Source: Alcaligenaceae bacterium (GTDB taxonomy: Bacteria; Pseudomonadota; Gammaproteobacteria; Burkholderiales; Burkholderiaceae_B). From it: 38,993 bases of DNA. Under the pieces are notes generated by a model that did not search any database, was not told the DNA's origin, and worked only from the letters and a program-made list of their open reading frames with translations. Below, one piece after another: positions 7,803 to 15,918 of the stretch. Every line of letters starts with the position of its first letter. Position 1 is the stretch's first letter. Both the position numbers and the translations under genes were made by a program. The stretch covers positions 1 through 38,993 of the forward strand of contig CANCOC010000029.1 of assembly GCA_947379755.1 (NCBI GenBank), read 5' to 3'.

Positions 7803-8963
7803 ATGAAAAGTTTTTTCAGTGGTAAAACGTTTTTAAATGCTAAAACTTTTTTATTTGGTGGTTTGATTGCTCTGGCACTGACGCTTCAGGGATGTTCCGG
7901 TTTTACTAATGCGCTCAACGGAGAGAACTCGGTTGATTACAAGAGCGTTGTGCGAACAGATCCCTTGAGCATTCCGCCAGACCTTACGCAAGCTTCGAAT
8001 GATCCACGTTATCGTGCGCCAGCCTCGGGTTCAACGACATTCTCCCAGTTCCAGCAGCAAGGACAGGCCGCCACTGCAAACGTACCTGCTTCACAATCTT
8101 CTGTCCTGCCTACTCGCACGGACATGCGCGTGCAACGTGATGGCGATTTGCGCTGGCTGGTTGTCGATATGCCTGCTGATAAAGTCTTCTCTCTTGTATC
8201 TGATTTCTGGGTCGAGTCCGGTTTTGCCCTGGACGTCACGGATCCCAAGGCGGGTCTGATGGTGACAAACTGGGCAGAAAACCGTGCCAAGATCCCAGAA
8301 AGCTTTATCCGGGAAATGCTGGGTAAAGTCCTTGACGGGTTGTGGGACAGTGGTACGCGTGACAAATTCCGTACGCGCATTGAGCGTGTCGGCAACAATC
8401 GTACAGAAGTCTATATCTCCCATTCGCATATGGAAGAAAAAAACTACAGCACTCAGGGTCAGACTGACGTGCGCTGGATGAACGGCAAAGAAGATCCCGG
8501 CCTGAATGCGGCAATGATTGCTCGCCTGATGGTGTTTATGGGTGAGGATGTTGACGGTGCACGCAAGAAAATGGGTCTGGCACAAGCCTCTGCCCAGGAA
8601 CCAAAAGTGTCCGTTCCAACGACGGATAAGTCAGTTCTGTTGATTGCTGAATCATTTGATCGTGCCTGGCGCCGTGTGGGTGTTGCTCTGGATTCAGGTG
8701 GTTTTGCGGTGGATGATCGTGACCGGACTGCTGGTGATTTCTATGTGCGCTATGTGGATACCGATACCGGTGCCAAGCGCGAAGAACCGGGTTTCTTCAG
8801 CCGACTGTTTGGTGCAAAAGATCCTGCCAAGGCTCCAACGTATCGTTTGCACCTGACCCAGCAGGGTACGCAAACTGAAGTCGCGGTGTTCGACGCCGAT
8901 GGTAAGCGCGACACCAGCCCGACTGCTCAGCGCATTCTGAACGTGTTATCAGGAAAGTTGTAA
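7803..8963 (+). CDS. bamC: Outer membrane assembly lipoprotein BamC
   Basis: 386 residues from the ATG at 7803, which directly follows the dapA stop. A lipoprotein signal peptide ends in the lipobox LQGC, with the lipidated Cys at 31. It is followed by the unstructured N-terminal segment typical of BamC and then two helix-grip domains (roughly 110-230 and 270-385) in the NlpB/DapX pattern. BamC is an accessory subunit of the Bam complex that inserts beta-barrel proteins into the outer membrane. A strong intrinsic terminator at 9022-9048 ends the transcript. The assignment rests on lipobox, domain pattern and the dapA-bamC synteny. Confidence 0.93.
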   Translation: MKSFFSGKTFLNAKTFLFGGLIALALTLQGCSGFTNALNGENSVDYKSVVRTDPLSIPPDLTQASNDPRYRAPASGSTTFSQFQQQGQAATANVPASQSSVLPTRTDMRVQRDGDLRWLVVDMPADKVFSLVSDFWVESGFALDVTDPKAGLMVTNWAENRAKIPESFIREMLGKVLDGLWDSGTRDKFRTRIERVGNNRTEVYISHSHMEEKNYSTQGQTDVRWMNGKEDPGLNAAMIARLMVFMGEDVDGARKKMGLAQASAQEPKVSVPTTDKSVLLIAESFDRAWRRVGVALDSGGFAVDDRDRTAGDFYVRYVDTDTGAKREEPGFFSRLFGAKDPAKAPTYRLHLTQQGTQTEVAVFDADGKRDTSPTAQRILNVLSGKL

Positions 8964-9021
8964 AAGAGTTGTCTGAGTATTGAACCCTGGGTTGGGTTCG
9001 GTACTTGATCCGCTCTGAAGG

Positions 9022-9048
9022 CACCCCGTACGCGGGGTGTTTTTTTTT
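9022..9048 (+). terminator. Intrinsic terminator after bamC
   Basis: A 7-bp GC-rich stem CACCCCG/CGGGGTG (9022-9028 with 9033-9039), a four-base loop and an immediate run of nine T bases. This is a textbook Rho-independent terminator, 58 bases after the bamC stop. It isolates the urease operon from read-through. Confidence 0.93.
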
Positions 9049-9065
9049 GGAGCGGCAGAATCATC

Positions 9066-9116
9066 TTGGTGCAGAATTCGGTCGTTTTGGTGCGCGATTT
9101 GCCCTATATTGGTGCT
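9066..9116 (+). promoter_or_regulatory. Candidate NtrC binding region (three phased TTGGTGC repeats)
   Basis: TTGGTGC occurs three times in direct orientation at 9066-9072, 9087-9093 and 9109-9115, 21 and 22 bases apart (two helical turns). Each carries the GGTGC half-site of NtrC. The third is part of an imperfect dyad with TGCCCT at 9100-9105, close to the known TGCACC-N5-GGTGCA operator. The cluster lies about 105-155 bases upstream of the predicted sigma-54 start, the usual place for an enhancer. Protein identity is inferred; the repeats are seen directly. Confidence 0.6.
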
Positions 9117-9167
9117 GAATCGATAGTCGATGGATTTGTCTGTCTGAATCCTTGCGAATGTGAGATT

Positions 9168-9186
9168 GACTGACTGAAAGTGAGTC
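9168..9186 (+). repeat. Imperfect inverted repeat upstream of the urease promoter
   Basis: GACTGACT (9168-9175) and AGTGAGTC (9179-9186) are inverted copies matching at seven of eight bases across a three-base spacer. The repeat ends ten bases before the -24 element, so it could bind a second regulator or an integration factor. No specific protein is suggested by the sequence. Confidence 0.3.
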
Positions 9187-9195
9187 TGTCATCTA

Positions 9196-9211
9196 TGGCA
9201 CATTTATTGCT
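9196..9211 (+). promoter_or_regulatory. Sigma-54 (RpoN) promoter of the urease operon
   Basis: TGGCACATTTATTGCT at 9196-9211 matches the RpoN consensus TGGCAC-N5-TTGCW exactly, with GG at 9197-9198 and GC at 9209-9210 in correct spacing. Transcription would start near 9222. That is downstream of the ATG at 9218, so the ureD start must be further in, most simply ATG 9287. No other gene-like sequence is present between the bamC terminator and this site. Confidence 0.85.
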
Positions 9212-9286
9212 AATTTAATGCAAACTGCCATTGAATTAGGGCAAACTGCTAGTCAATCCATCTTAAAAAGTACTGATCCTCCAAGC

Positions 9287-10216
9287 ATGTACGCCATTCA
9301 GGACAACAAAGAATTGCAGTCTCAAACCGCAGGGCACGCGATCGAACCTTCTGGCTCGTGGACGGCCCGGCTGGAGCTCGACTTTAATGTCCGTCCCCAA
9401 GATGCACAGAGCATGCCGAGAACGCGTCTCGGTTTTAAACACCTGGGTCCTCTGAGGATCCAGAAGGCTCTCTATCCCGAGGGACCCTCACCCTGCCACG
9501 CCATCATTGTTCATCCGCCCGGTGGGATCGCTGGTGGTGATCGTTTAGAAGTATGCGTGAACAGCCAGAGCCGCAGTCATGGGCTGGTCACAACACCCTC
9601 AGCAGCAAAGTGGTATGGGACTGACGCAGTGCAGGCTGCCTCGCAGCTGATCGATATTGAACTCAATGGAAAGTTCGAATGGCTTCCGCAGGAGACGATT
9701 GTATTTAATCGTGCCCGTGTGCAATCAGATATTGAAGTCAGGGTCTCGGAGCACGGTGCCATGATTGGCTGGGATCACCTTATCTTTGGACGGCATGCTT
9801 CTGGAGAAACGTTTGAACAGGGATGCTTTCGTCAGTCGCTCAAGATTGAAATAGACGGTCGCCTGATTTGGCATGATCGTCTGGTCTTGCATGGCGATGA
9901 TCCGCTGTTCGCCTCTCCAGTCGGGTTGCGAGGCCATCATGCTTTTGCCACCGTCTGGGCGGTATTGCCACAGGCAGCACAGTGGAGTGAGTCCGTGGTG
10001 CAATCACTGCGTGATCATTGCAGTATGCCTGCGGTGGGGGGGAGTGCCTATGCAAGTGATCAGCTCGTCTGGAGTGTTCTTCATCCCCGATTGCTGGTCG
10101 GCCGCGTGCTGGCCAACCCGCTGAATTTAAAATTATTGTTGCATCGCGCCTGGGAATATTTGCGTCCCCAGGTTCTGGCTCGGCAAGCCGTTGCACCGCG
10201 TTTGTGGGCAACCTAA
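9287..10216 (+). CDS. ureD: Urease accessory protein UreD (UreH)
   Basis: 309 residues from ATG 9287. The frame is open from ATG 9218 (332 residues), but that codon lies upstream of the start predicted for the sigma-54 promoter. Neither ATG has a good Shine-Dalgarno. Family landmarks are the GPLRIQKALYPEGPSPCHAI segment, then IIVHPPGGIAGGD, TTPSAAKWY and WLPQETIVF. The family core begins about at SWTARLEL, so both starts contain it. UreD binds apo-urease and, with UreF and UreG, forms the complex that delivers CO2 and nickel to the active site. It is the first gene of the operon and ends 18 bases before ureA. Confidence 0.93.
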   Translation: MYAIQDNKELQSQTAGHAIEPSGSWTARLELDFNVRPQDAQSMPRTRLGFKHLGPLRIQKALYPEGPSPCHAIIVHPPGGIAGGDRLEVCVNSQSRSHGLVTTPSAAKWYGTDAVQAASQLIDIELNGKFEWLPQETIVFNRARVQSDIEVRVSEHGAMIGWDHLIFGRHASGETFEQGCFRQSLKIEIDGRLIWHDRLVLHGDDPLFASPVGLRGHHAFATVWAVLPQAAQWSESVVQSLRDHCSMPAVGGSAYASDQLVWSVLHPRLLVGRVLANPLNLKLLLHRAWEYLRPQVLARQAVAPRLWAT

Positions 10217-10234
10217 TTAGGAGTAGGACTACAC

Positions 10235-10537
10235 ATGGATCTGACCCCCAGAGAAAAAGACAAGCTGCTGATTTTTACAGCAGCCTTGCTTGCCGAACGC
10301 CGGCAGGCACGTGGTTTAAAGCTCAATGTTCCCGAAGCCATTGCGATGATTTCTGCTGCAATCATGGAAGGTGCGCGCGATGGACGCACGGTTGCCGAGC
10401 TCATGAGTGCAGGCCGCGATATCCTGGGCCGAGAGGACGTCATGGAAGGCGTTGCTGAAATGATCCCGGATATACAGGTCGAAGCAACCTTTCCGGACGG
10501 CACAAAACTTGTCACCGTCCATCAACCCATTCAGTAA
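10235..10537 (+). CDS. ureA: Urease gamma subunit
   Basis: 100 residues, the standard length of the separate bacterial gamma subunit. It begins [20 protein letters not shown] and contains [20 protein letters not shown] and a C-terminal VTVHQPI, all family-typical. A good ribosome site (TTAGGAGTAGG) precedes the ATG. The gamma, beta and alpha subunits form the (alpha-beta-gamma)3 urease that hydrolyses urea to ammonia and carbamate in the cytoplasm. Nine bases separate it from ureB. Confidence 0.98.
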   Translation: MDLTPREKDKLLIFTAALLAERRQARGLKLNVPEAIAMISAAIMEGARDGRTVAELMSAGRDILGREDVMEGVAEMIPDIQVEATFPDGTKLVTVHQPIQ

Positions 10538-10546
10538 GGACGCTCC

Positions 10547-10873
10547 ATGAATGTCACTCCAATGATTCCGGGCGAGATGCTGGTTGTCCCCGGTGAAATA
10601 GAAATCAATGTGGGACGCGCATGCATCAAGGTGCTGGTTGCCAATACAGGCGATCGACCCGTGCAGATTGGTTCGCATTATCACTTTGCCGAGACCAATG
10701 GCGCGTTGCGGTTTGACCGGGCGGCAGCCACAGGTTTTCGCCTGAATATTCCTGCGGGCACGGCGGTACGCTTTGAGCCGGGTCAGGAGCGTGAGGTTGA
10801 ACTGGTCGCGCTTGCAGGCGACCGCATGGTGTATGGATTTACGGGTGCAGTGATGGGGAGCCTGGACAAATGA
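10547..10873 (+). CDS. ureB: Urease beta subunit
   Basis: 108 residues. It begins [20 protein letters not shown] and contains [20 protein letters not shown] and [20 protein letters not shown], the beta-subunit signatures. An AAGGA ribosome site lies just upstream. Its stop overlaps the ureC start by four bases (ATGA at 10870-10873), implying coupled translation and equal subunit amounts. Confidence 0.98.
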   Translation: MNVTPMIPGEMLVVPGEIEINVGRACIKVLVANTGDRPVQIGSHYHFAETNGALRFDRAAATGFRLNIPAGTAVRFEPGQEREVELVALAGDRMVYGFTGAVMGSLDK

Positions 10874-12582
10874 AAATTTCTCGACAAGCCTATGCAGAAA
10901 TGTTTGGCCCGACCACCGGTGATCGTGTCAGACTGGCCGATACGGCGCTCTTTGCAATGGTTGAAAAAGATTTCACCATCTACGGCGAAGAGGTCAAGTT
11001 CGGCGGCGGCAAAGTCATCCGCGATGGCATGGGTCAGTCCCAGCGCATGAGTAAGGACTGTGTGGATACCGTCATCACCAATGCACTCATCATCGACTGG
11101 TGGGGCATTGTGAAGGCTGATATTGGCATCAAGAATGGTCGCATCAGCGGGATTGGTAAAGCTGGCAATCCGGATATTCAGCCCGGGGTCACGATTGTTG
11201 TCGGCCCTGCGACTGAAGTGATCGCAGCCGAAGGCATGATCGTCACGGCCGGCGGTATTGACAGCCATATTCACCTGATCTGCCCGCAACAGATCGAGGA
11301 AGCCCTGAGTTCAGGGGTCACCACCATGATCGGCGGGGGCACGGGTCCCGCCACAGGCACCTTTGCCACGACTGTCACGCCGGGCCCCTGGCATCTGGCA
11401 CGCATGTTGCAAGCGATGGAGTCCTATCCGATCAATATCGGTTTGCTGGGCAAAGGCAACGTGTCCTTGCCTGGTCCGTTGCATGAGCAGATTGATGCAG
11501 GCGCTGTGGGTTTGAAGCTGCATGAAGACTGGGGCTCAACACCTGCAGCCATCGATAATTGCCTCAATGTCGCTGACGAAACCGATACACAGGTCGCCAT
11601 CCATACTGATACCCTGAACGAATCAGGTTTTGTCGAGGCCACGCTCAATGCGATCAAAGGACGCGTGATCCACACATATCACACCGAGGGTGCGGGTGGT
11701 GGTCATGCCCCTGACATCATCCGTGTTTGTGGCGAGTCGAACGTGTTGCCTTCTTCGACCAATCCGACCCGGCCTTTTACGATTAATACGCTGGATGAAC
11801 ATCTGGACATGCTGATGGTCTGCCATCATCTGGATGCCTCGATTGCCGAAGACATCGCGTTTGCAGAAAGCCGAATCCGTCGAGAAACGATTGCAGCCGA
11901 GGATATTTTGCACGACATTGGCGCGTTTTCAATGATTTCCTCAGATAGCCAGGCCATGGGTCGTGTCGGTGAGGTCATCATGCGCACCTGGCAGACTGCA
12001 CACAAAATGCGTGAACAGCGCGGTTCGATGAGTGAGACGGGTTTTTCGGATCCTTCGACCAGCGACAATGCACGCATCAAGCGCTACATTGCCAAATACA
12101 CGATTAACCCCGCTATCACGCATGGCATGGCCAAAGAAGTTGGTTCGGTCGAGGTCGGTAAGTTTGCAGATCTGGTGCTGTGGCGTCCGGCATTTTTTGG
12201 TGTCAAGCCTTCTACCGTGATCAAGGGCGGCATGATTGCCATGGCAGCCATGGGAGATCCGAATGCTTCGATTCCGACACCGCAGCCGGTACATTTTCGT
12301 CCGCAGTTCGGTGCCGCACCCAGTGCGATTGCTTCGAGTTGCATCACGTTCATGTCAGGCTCGGCTATCCATAAAGGTTTGCCTGCCGAACTGGGACTCA
12401 AGCGGCATATCGCACCCGTCCAAGGTATGCGCAGCCTCACCAAAGCCGATATGAAACTCAATAGTGCGACACCAAATATCACGGTGAGTCCTGAGAATTA
12501 CAAGGTCTATGCCGATGGAGTCCTGCTCGATTGTCCGCCTGCAAAAACGTTGCCGATGGCTCAGCGTTACTTCCTGTTTTAA
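10870..12582 (+). CDS. ureC: Urease alpha subunit (catalytic)
   Basis: 570 residues, one frame, no damage. Every active-site residue known from Klebsiella urease is present with an offset of one: nickel ligands His133 and His135 ([11 protein letters not shown]), the carbamylated Lys216 ([12 protein letters not shown]), His245, His271 ([13 protein letters not shown]) and Asp359 ([12 protein letters not shown]). The mobile flap has [13 protein letters not shown] with the catalytic His319. The protein therefore should be an active dinuclear nickel amidohydrolase. Translation is coupled to ureB. ureE follows 17 bases after the stop. Confidence 0.99.
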   Translation: MKISRQAYAEMFGPTTGDRVRLADTALFAMVEKDFTIYGEEVKFGGGKVIRDGMGQSQRMSKDCVDTVITNALIIDWWGIVKADIGIKNGRISGIGKAGNPDIQPGVTIVVGPATEVIAAEGMIVTAGGIDSHIHLICPQQIEEALSSGVTTMIGGGTGPATGTFATTVTPGPWHLARMLQAMESYPINIGLLGKGNVSLPGPLHEQIDAGAVGLKLHEDWGSTPAAIDNCLNVADETDTQVAIHTDTLNESGFVEATLNAIKGRVIHTYHTEGAGGGHAPDIIRVCGESNVLPSSTNPTRPFTINTLDEHLDMLMVCHHLDASIAEDIAFAESRIRRETIAAEDILHDIGAFSMISSDSQAMGRVGEVIMRTWQTAHKMREQRGSMSETGFSDPSTSDNARIKRYIAKYTINPAITHGMAKEVGSVEVGKFADLVLWRPAFFGVKPSTVIKGGMIAMAAMGDPNASIPTPQPVHFRPQFGAAPSAIASSCITFMSGSAIHKGLPAELGLKRHIAPVQGMRSLTKADMKLNSATPNITVSPENYKVYADGVLLDCPPAKTLPMAQRYFLF

Positions 12583-12599
12583 TTTCTGATAACGATCTT

Positions 12600-13181
12600 A
12601 TGGCAATCACTCTCAACCGGCAGTTGACAGACAATGACCCCGCGTTAAGCGCAGAGACCAATGCCTGGCCTGAACCTTGGCCGGTGCTGGAACTGTCGTA
12701 CGGCGACCGTCAACGCTCTCGACTGGCCGCCATGTTGCCTAATGGCCGGGCGGTTGCGGTGATTCTTGCGCGGGGCGAAAATATGCAGCACGCAGGCGTG
12801 CTGTGCGGCGACGGGGGCGAGCGTGTGCGCGTGCAGGCAGCGCCCGAAGCACTCATGCGTATCCGTGCGACCAGCACCTTTGAACTGATGCGCATTGTGT
12901 ATCACCTGGCCAATCGCCATGTGAGAGCGATGCTGCAGATTGATGCTGCCTTGATTGAGCCCGACTCGGTACTCGCCGAGATGGTGCGCGGCCTGGGCGG
13001 GCAGGTGGATATGGTGCAGGCAGCGTTCTTACCTGAAGGTGGTGCGTATGCAGCAGGGCATGGTGCCACAGGTCATCAGCATCACCACCATACCGATGAA
13101 TCCAGTGATATCAAGCGTGATGAGGCGATGGGCAAGCTGGGCGAAGCGCTGTCGATTGCCGCGCATGCCCGGAACAAATAA
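12600..13181 (+). CDS. ureE: Urease accessory nickel chaperone UreE
   Basis: 193 residues from ATG 12600. The N-terminal peptide-binding domain contains RLAAMLPNGRAVAVILARGE. The C-terminal metal-binding domain contains RATSTFELMRIVYHLANRHV, with the conserved interface His. The tail has a short histidine-rich stretch, GHGATGHQHHHHTDESS, that would bind extra nickel, as in Klebsiella but shorter. UreE hands nickel to UreG. The stop overlaps the first base of ureF (TAATG). Confidence 0.96.
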   Translation: MAITLNRQLTDNDPALSAETNAWPEPWPVLELSYGDRQRSRLAAMLPNGRAVAVILARGENMQHAGVLCGDGGERVRVQAAPEALMRIRATSTFELMRIVYHLANRHVRAMLQIDAALIEPDSVLAEMVRGLGGQVDMVQAAFLPEGGAYAAGHGATGHQHHHHTDESSDIKRDEAMGKLGEALSIAAHARNK

Positions 13182-13855
13182 TGCACCCGTCTAATCCGCT
13201 GCTGGCGGCCCTGCATCTTGCAAGCCCTGCGCTGCCTGTCGGAGGGTTTGCGTATTCGCAGGGTCTCGAGCAGGCGGTCGAGGATCGTTGGGTGACGAAT
13301 ATGGAGCAGGCCTACATCTGGATCCGGGATGTGTTGTGTCTGAGCCTGGCGCGCCAGGAGTTGCCCTTGTGGCTGGCGTGTCATCGCGCCTGCCGGTCGG
13401 GTGACTGGCAAACTCTGCGTGCATCGAATCAGTCTTTATTTTCTTTGAGAGAGACCGCAGAGTTCAGGCTAGAGTCGATCCAGATGGGGCACTCAATGGC
13501 CAAACTGTTTAAGCAGTGGCCGCATGGTCAGACCTTGGTTGAGCTGACGGATATTGAGTGGGTGTACCCGGCCGCCCATGCTGCATTGTCTGCAGTGTCT
13601 GGTATTGAAGAAAGCATGGCACTGACTGCCTATCTGTGGAGCTGGGTTGAAAATCAGGCGATCGCCGCCGTCAAGATTATTCCACTTGGACAGATTGACG
13701 GGCAGACTTTATTGCATCGGCTAAAAGCAGATATTGACCATGCGATGACAATCGCAAGCGACATTCATCCCGATGATATTGGATCGGGTGCGATCGGATT
13801 GGCAATCACCAGTGCGCGTCACGAATCCCAGTACAGCCGTTTATTTAGAAGTTAA
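13181..13855 (+). CDS. ureF: Urease accessory protein UreF
   Basis: 224 residues, all-helical UreF family. Conserved marks are SPALPVGGFAYSQGLEQAVE near the N-terminus, RETAEFRLESIQMG, and SSALS-type helices ending in the SARHESQYSRLFRS C-terminus that docks UreG. UreF bridges UreD and UreG in the activation complex. Its ATG overlaps the ureE stop by one base. A 91-base gap with no gene or clear signal separates it from ureG. Confidence 0.96.
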   Translation: MHPSNPLLAALHLASPALPVGGFAYSQGLEQAVEDRWVTNMEQAYIWIRDVLCLSLARQELPLWLACHRACRSGDWQTLRASNQSLFSLRETAEFRLESIQMGHSMAKLFKQWPHGQTLVELTDIEWVYPAAHAALSAVSGIEESMALTAYLWSWVENQAIAAVKIIPLGQIDGQTLLHRLKADIDHAMTIASDIHPDDIGSGAIGLAITSARHESQYSRLFRS

Positions 13856-13946
13856 CAGCCTGAGCACGCGACATTCAATACTTGAACCCGCGCATGCCCG
13901 GCACCCTGAAACTTACATTCATCCATAGCAGAGAGTCAGCTTAATC

Positions 13947-14561
13947 ATGCAAACATCGAATCCCTTGCGCGTTGGTATTGGCGGACCTGTTGGCTCAGGC
14001 AAGACTACCCTGGTCGAAGTCCTGTGCAAGCGCATGCGCGATCAGTACAACCTCGCCGTGGTGACCAATGACATTTACACCAAAGAAGATGAGCGCTTGC
14101 TGGTGGCGGCTCAGGCCCTGTCGGCAGATCGCATCATGGGTGTTGAAACGGGTGGATGTCCTCATACTGCGATTCGTGAAGATGCTTCGATTAATCTCGA
14201 AGCGATTGACCGCATGCAAAAGCGTTTCCCCGATCTTGATCTGATTTTTATTGAGTCCGGTGGCGATAATTTGGCTGCAACGTTTAGTCCGGATTTGTCA
14301 GACCTGACCATCTACGTGATTGATGTGGCCGGTGGCGAAAAAATCCCTCGCAAAGGCGGGCCTGGCATCACGCGCAGCGATTTGCTGGTGATTAATAAAA
14401 TCGACCTCGCACCTTACGTGGGTGCTGATCTGGATATCATGCGTCACGATACAGCACGTATGCGTGCAGATCGCCCGTGGGTCATGACAAATCTCAAGAC
14501 CGGCGAGGGCCTGGACGAGGTGATTCGTTTTATCGAAACAGCGGGATGTTTATCAATTTAA
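13947..14561 (+). CDS. ureG: Urease accessory GTPase UreG
   Basis: 204 residues of the SIMIBI GTPase class. The P-loop GGPVGSGKT is at 12-20, the nickel-binding Cys-Pro-His triad is in [13 protein letters not shown], and the guanine-specificity motif NKID is in [14 protein letters not shown]. UreG uses GTP hydrolysis to load nickel into urease. It closes the operon. Downstream, 14562-14718 contains no gene, only a hairpin at 14673-14691. The AT-rich island then starts in the opposite orientation. Confidence 0.98.
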   Translation: MQTSNPLRVGIGGPVGSGKTTLVEVLCKRMRDQYNLAVVTNDIYTKEDERLLVAAQALSADRIMGVETGGCPHTAIREDASINLEAIDRMQKRFPDLDLIFIESGGDNLAATFSPDLSDLTIYVIDVAGGEKIPRKGGPGITRSDLLVINKIDLAPYVGADLDIMRHDTARMRADRPWVMTNLKTGEGLDEVIRFIETAGCLSI

Positions 14562-14672
14562 TTTGGTTTGATGAATATTGAATGCGTTTTTAGACTGTTC
14601 CAAATTTTGCGTGGGTGTACTTGCAAGCCATGGCCTGATGTATTTGGTGATGGCACACTCACATCTCTGTAT

Positions 14673-14691
14673 AGCGATCAGCTAGATCGCT
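14673..14691. terminator. Hairpin between ureG and the AT-rich island
   Basis: A perfect 7-bp stem AGCGATC/GATCGCT with a five-base loop lies between the convergent 3' ends of ureG and the FkbM gene. No T-run adjoins it on either strand. It may act as a weak bidirectional terminator. Confidence 0.35.
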
Positions 14692-14718
14692 CATTCGCCT
14701 CTTTTAATGCATCCAGGT

Positions 14719-15897
14719 TTATTCAAAGGCTTGTATGTCTGAATAAAGATAGTTTGTGTCATACAGACTAGAACCATAGTGCCTTAATGCGATATGTTCA
14801 TAATGGTGACAGTCTTCGACAGAATTAAATATTTGAATCAAGTCTTCAGGGTAGTGGTATCCAGAAATAGATAAATTCGGTTTGTTGTTTTTAATGTTTT
14901 CTTTTGCCCCGACAATCACTTTGGATTCGTAACCCTCGACATCAATTTTAATTAACGTAGATCGCTGCGTAATATCGTCCAATCTAAAAATTTCAACTCC
15001 TACATCTTCAGCCTCACTTGGGACTGAACTATTCATAAAATTTGATCCTAGTCTGTTGTCAGGATTTTCGTTGAAATGCATTGTTTGATTCATATCACCC
15101 AGACCGGCATGGAATGTATAAACATTGGGAATATATTGGCATAGTCTGCCAAGTGAATTGTAGTTAATCACATCAGGTTCAAAGGCATAGATCTCCTTGT
15201 AATTTCCTTGTGTGAGATCATAAAATTGACTCACTGTATCCCCATGTGCTGCACCTGCATCAACATAAATTTCATCGCTCCTTAAACACAGGCTTCCCCT
15301 GAAATCTCCATGACTATTGAAATTCATTTGTCCGGGAATTTTTACAAATAACAGGGGTGATCGATCTAGTATTAGATAGGATTGAATTCTTGCGACTAAT
15401 GTTTCTTTTGAAAGCTTATCTGTTAGCGCATCGTAAATTTTTCTAAAGTTAGGTAATTCCGAGATGATTTTATTTCGCTCCTCTTTAACTGATACATATG
15501 TGTGTGCGAGGTTGAGTTCGCTCAGCGCATAAATAAAATCCATCACATGAATATTTTCTGTTTTAATTTTTTGACAAATCGCTTTTCCCAGTAAATCATC
15601 ATTAAAATCGATAATCAAAACTTTTTTATTTTTTGGAATATTTTCTATTGTGACGAAGCTAAAGCTTCTGTCAATTCTGAGTCGGTTGGTGATCCTGGTT
15701 TTCTTTTCGTCGGACATTGAAAAGACAACGACCCCACTAAAGATGTGTAGGTGCAAAGCAATTTGCCTTGCACGGCTTGCAAAGCTATTGCTGATATCGC
15801 CAAAAAAATACACTTCTTCGTAATTACTTATGTTTTCAAAATTTATATCACATAAGTTGAATAACGAGTTGAAATCTGTATGGTTATTTATATTCAT
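14719..15897 (-). CDS. FkbM-family methyltransferase with N-terminal extra domain
   Basis: 392 residues from ATG 15897, chosen because GGAG lies seven bases upstream; an in-frame TTG at 15909 is less likely. The C-terminal half is an FkbM-type SAM methyltransferase: the SAM loop is EIYVDAGAAHGDTVSQF at about 209-225, then IYAFEPD, RLDDI and IKIDVEGYESKVIVGAKENI. The first 190 residues form a separate alpha/beta domain with two Rossmann-like strands (VYFFGDIS, KKVLIIDFNDD) that I cannot name. FkbM enzymes O-methylate sugars and other hydroxyl groups. As the last gene of the island, it would methylate the sugar before or after transfer. The acceptor position is unknown. Confidence 0.82.
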   Translation of the reverse strand: MNINNHTDFNSLFNLCDINFENISNYEEVYFFGDISNSFASRARQIALHLHIFSGVVVFSMSDEKKTRITNRLRIDRSFSFVTIENIPKNKKVLIIDFNDDLLGKAICQKIKTENIHVMDFIYALSELNLAHTYVSVKEERNKIISELPNFRKIYDALTDKLSKETLVARIQSYLILDRSPLLFVKIPGQMNFNSHGDFRGSLCLRSDEIYVDAGAAHGDTVSQFYDLTQGNYKEIYAFEPDVINYNSLGRLCQYIPNVYTFHAGLGDMNQTMHFNENPDNRLGSNFMNSSVPSEAEDVGVEIFRLDDITQRSTLIKIDVEGYESKVIVGAKENIKNNKPNLSISGYHYPEDLIQIFNSVEDCHHYEHIALRHYGSSLYDTNYLYSDIQAFE

Positions 15898-15918
15898 GTA
15901 GGTCTCCAAATTGCCAGC

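Noticed and set aside
14562-14718. Integration site of the AT-rich island
   Set aside because: Only an 8-base TGAATATT match to the other end was noticed, with no tRNA, integrase or longer direct repeat. This is too short to call an attachment site.
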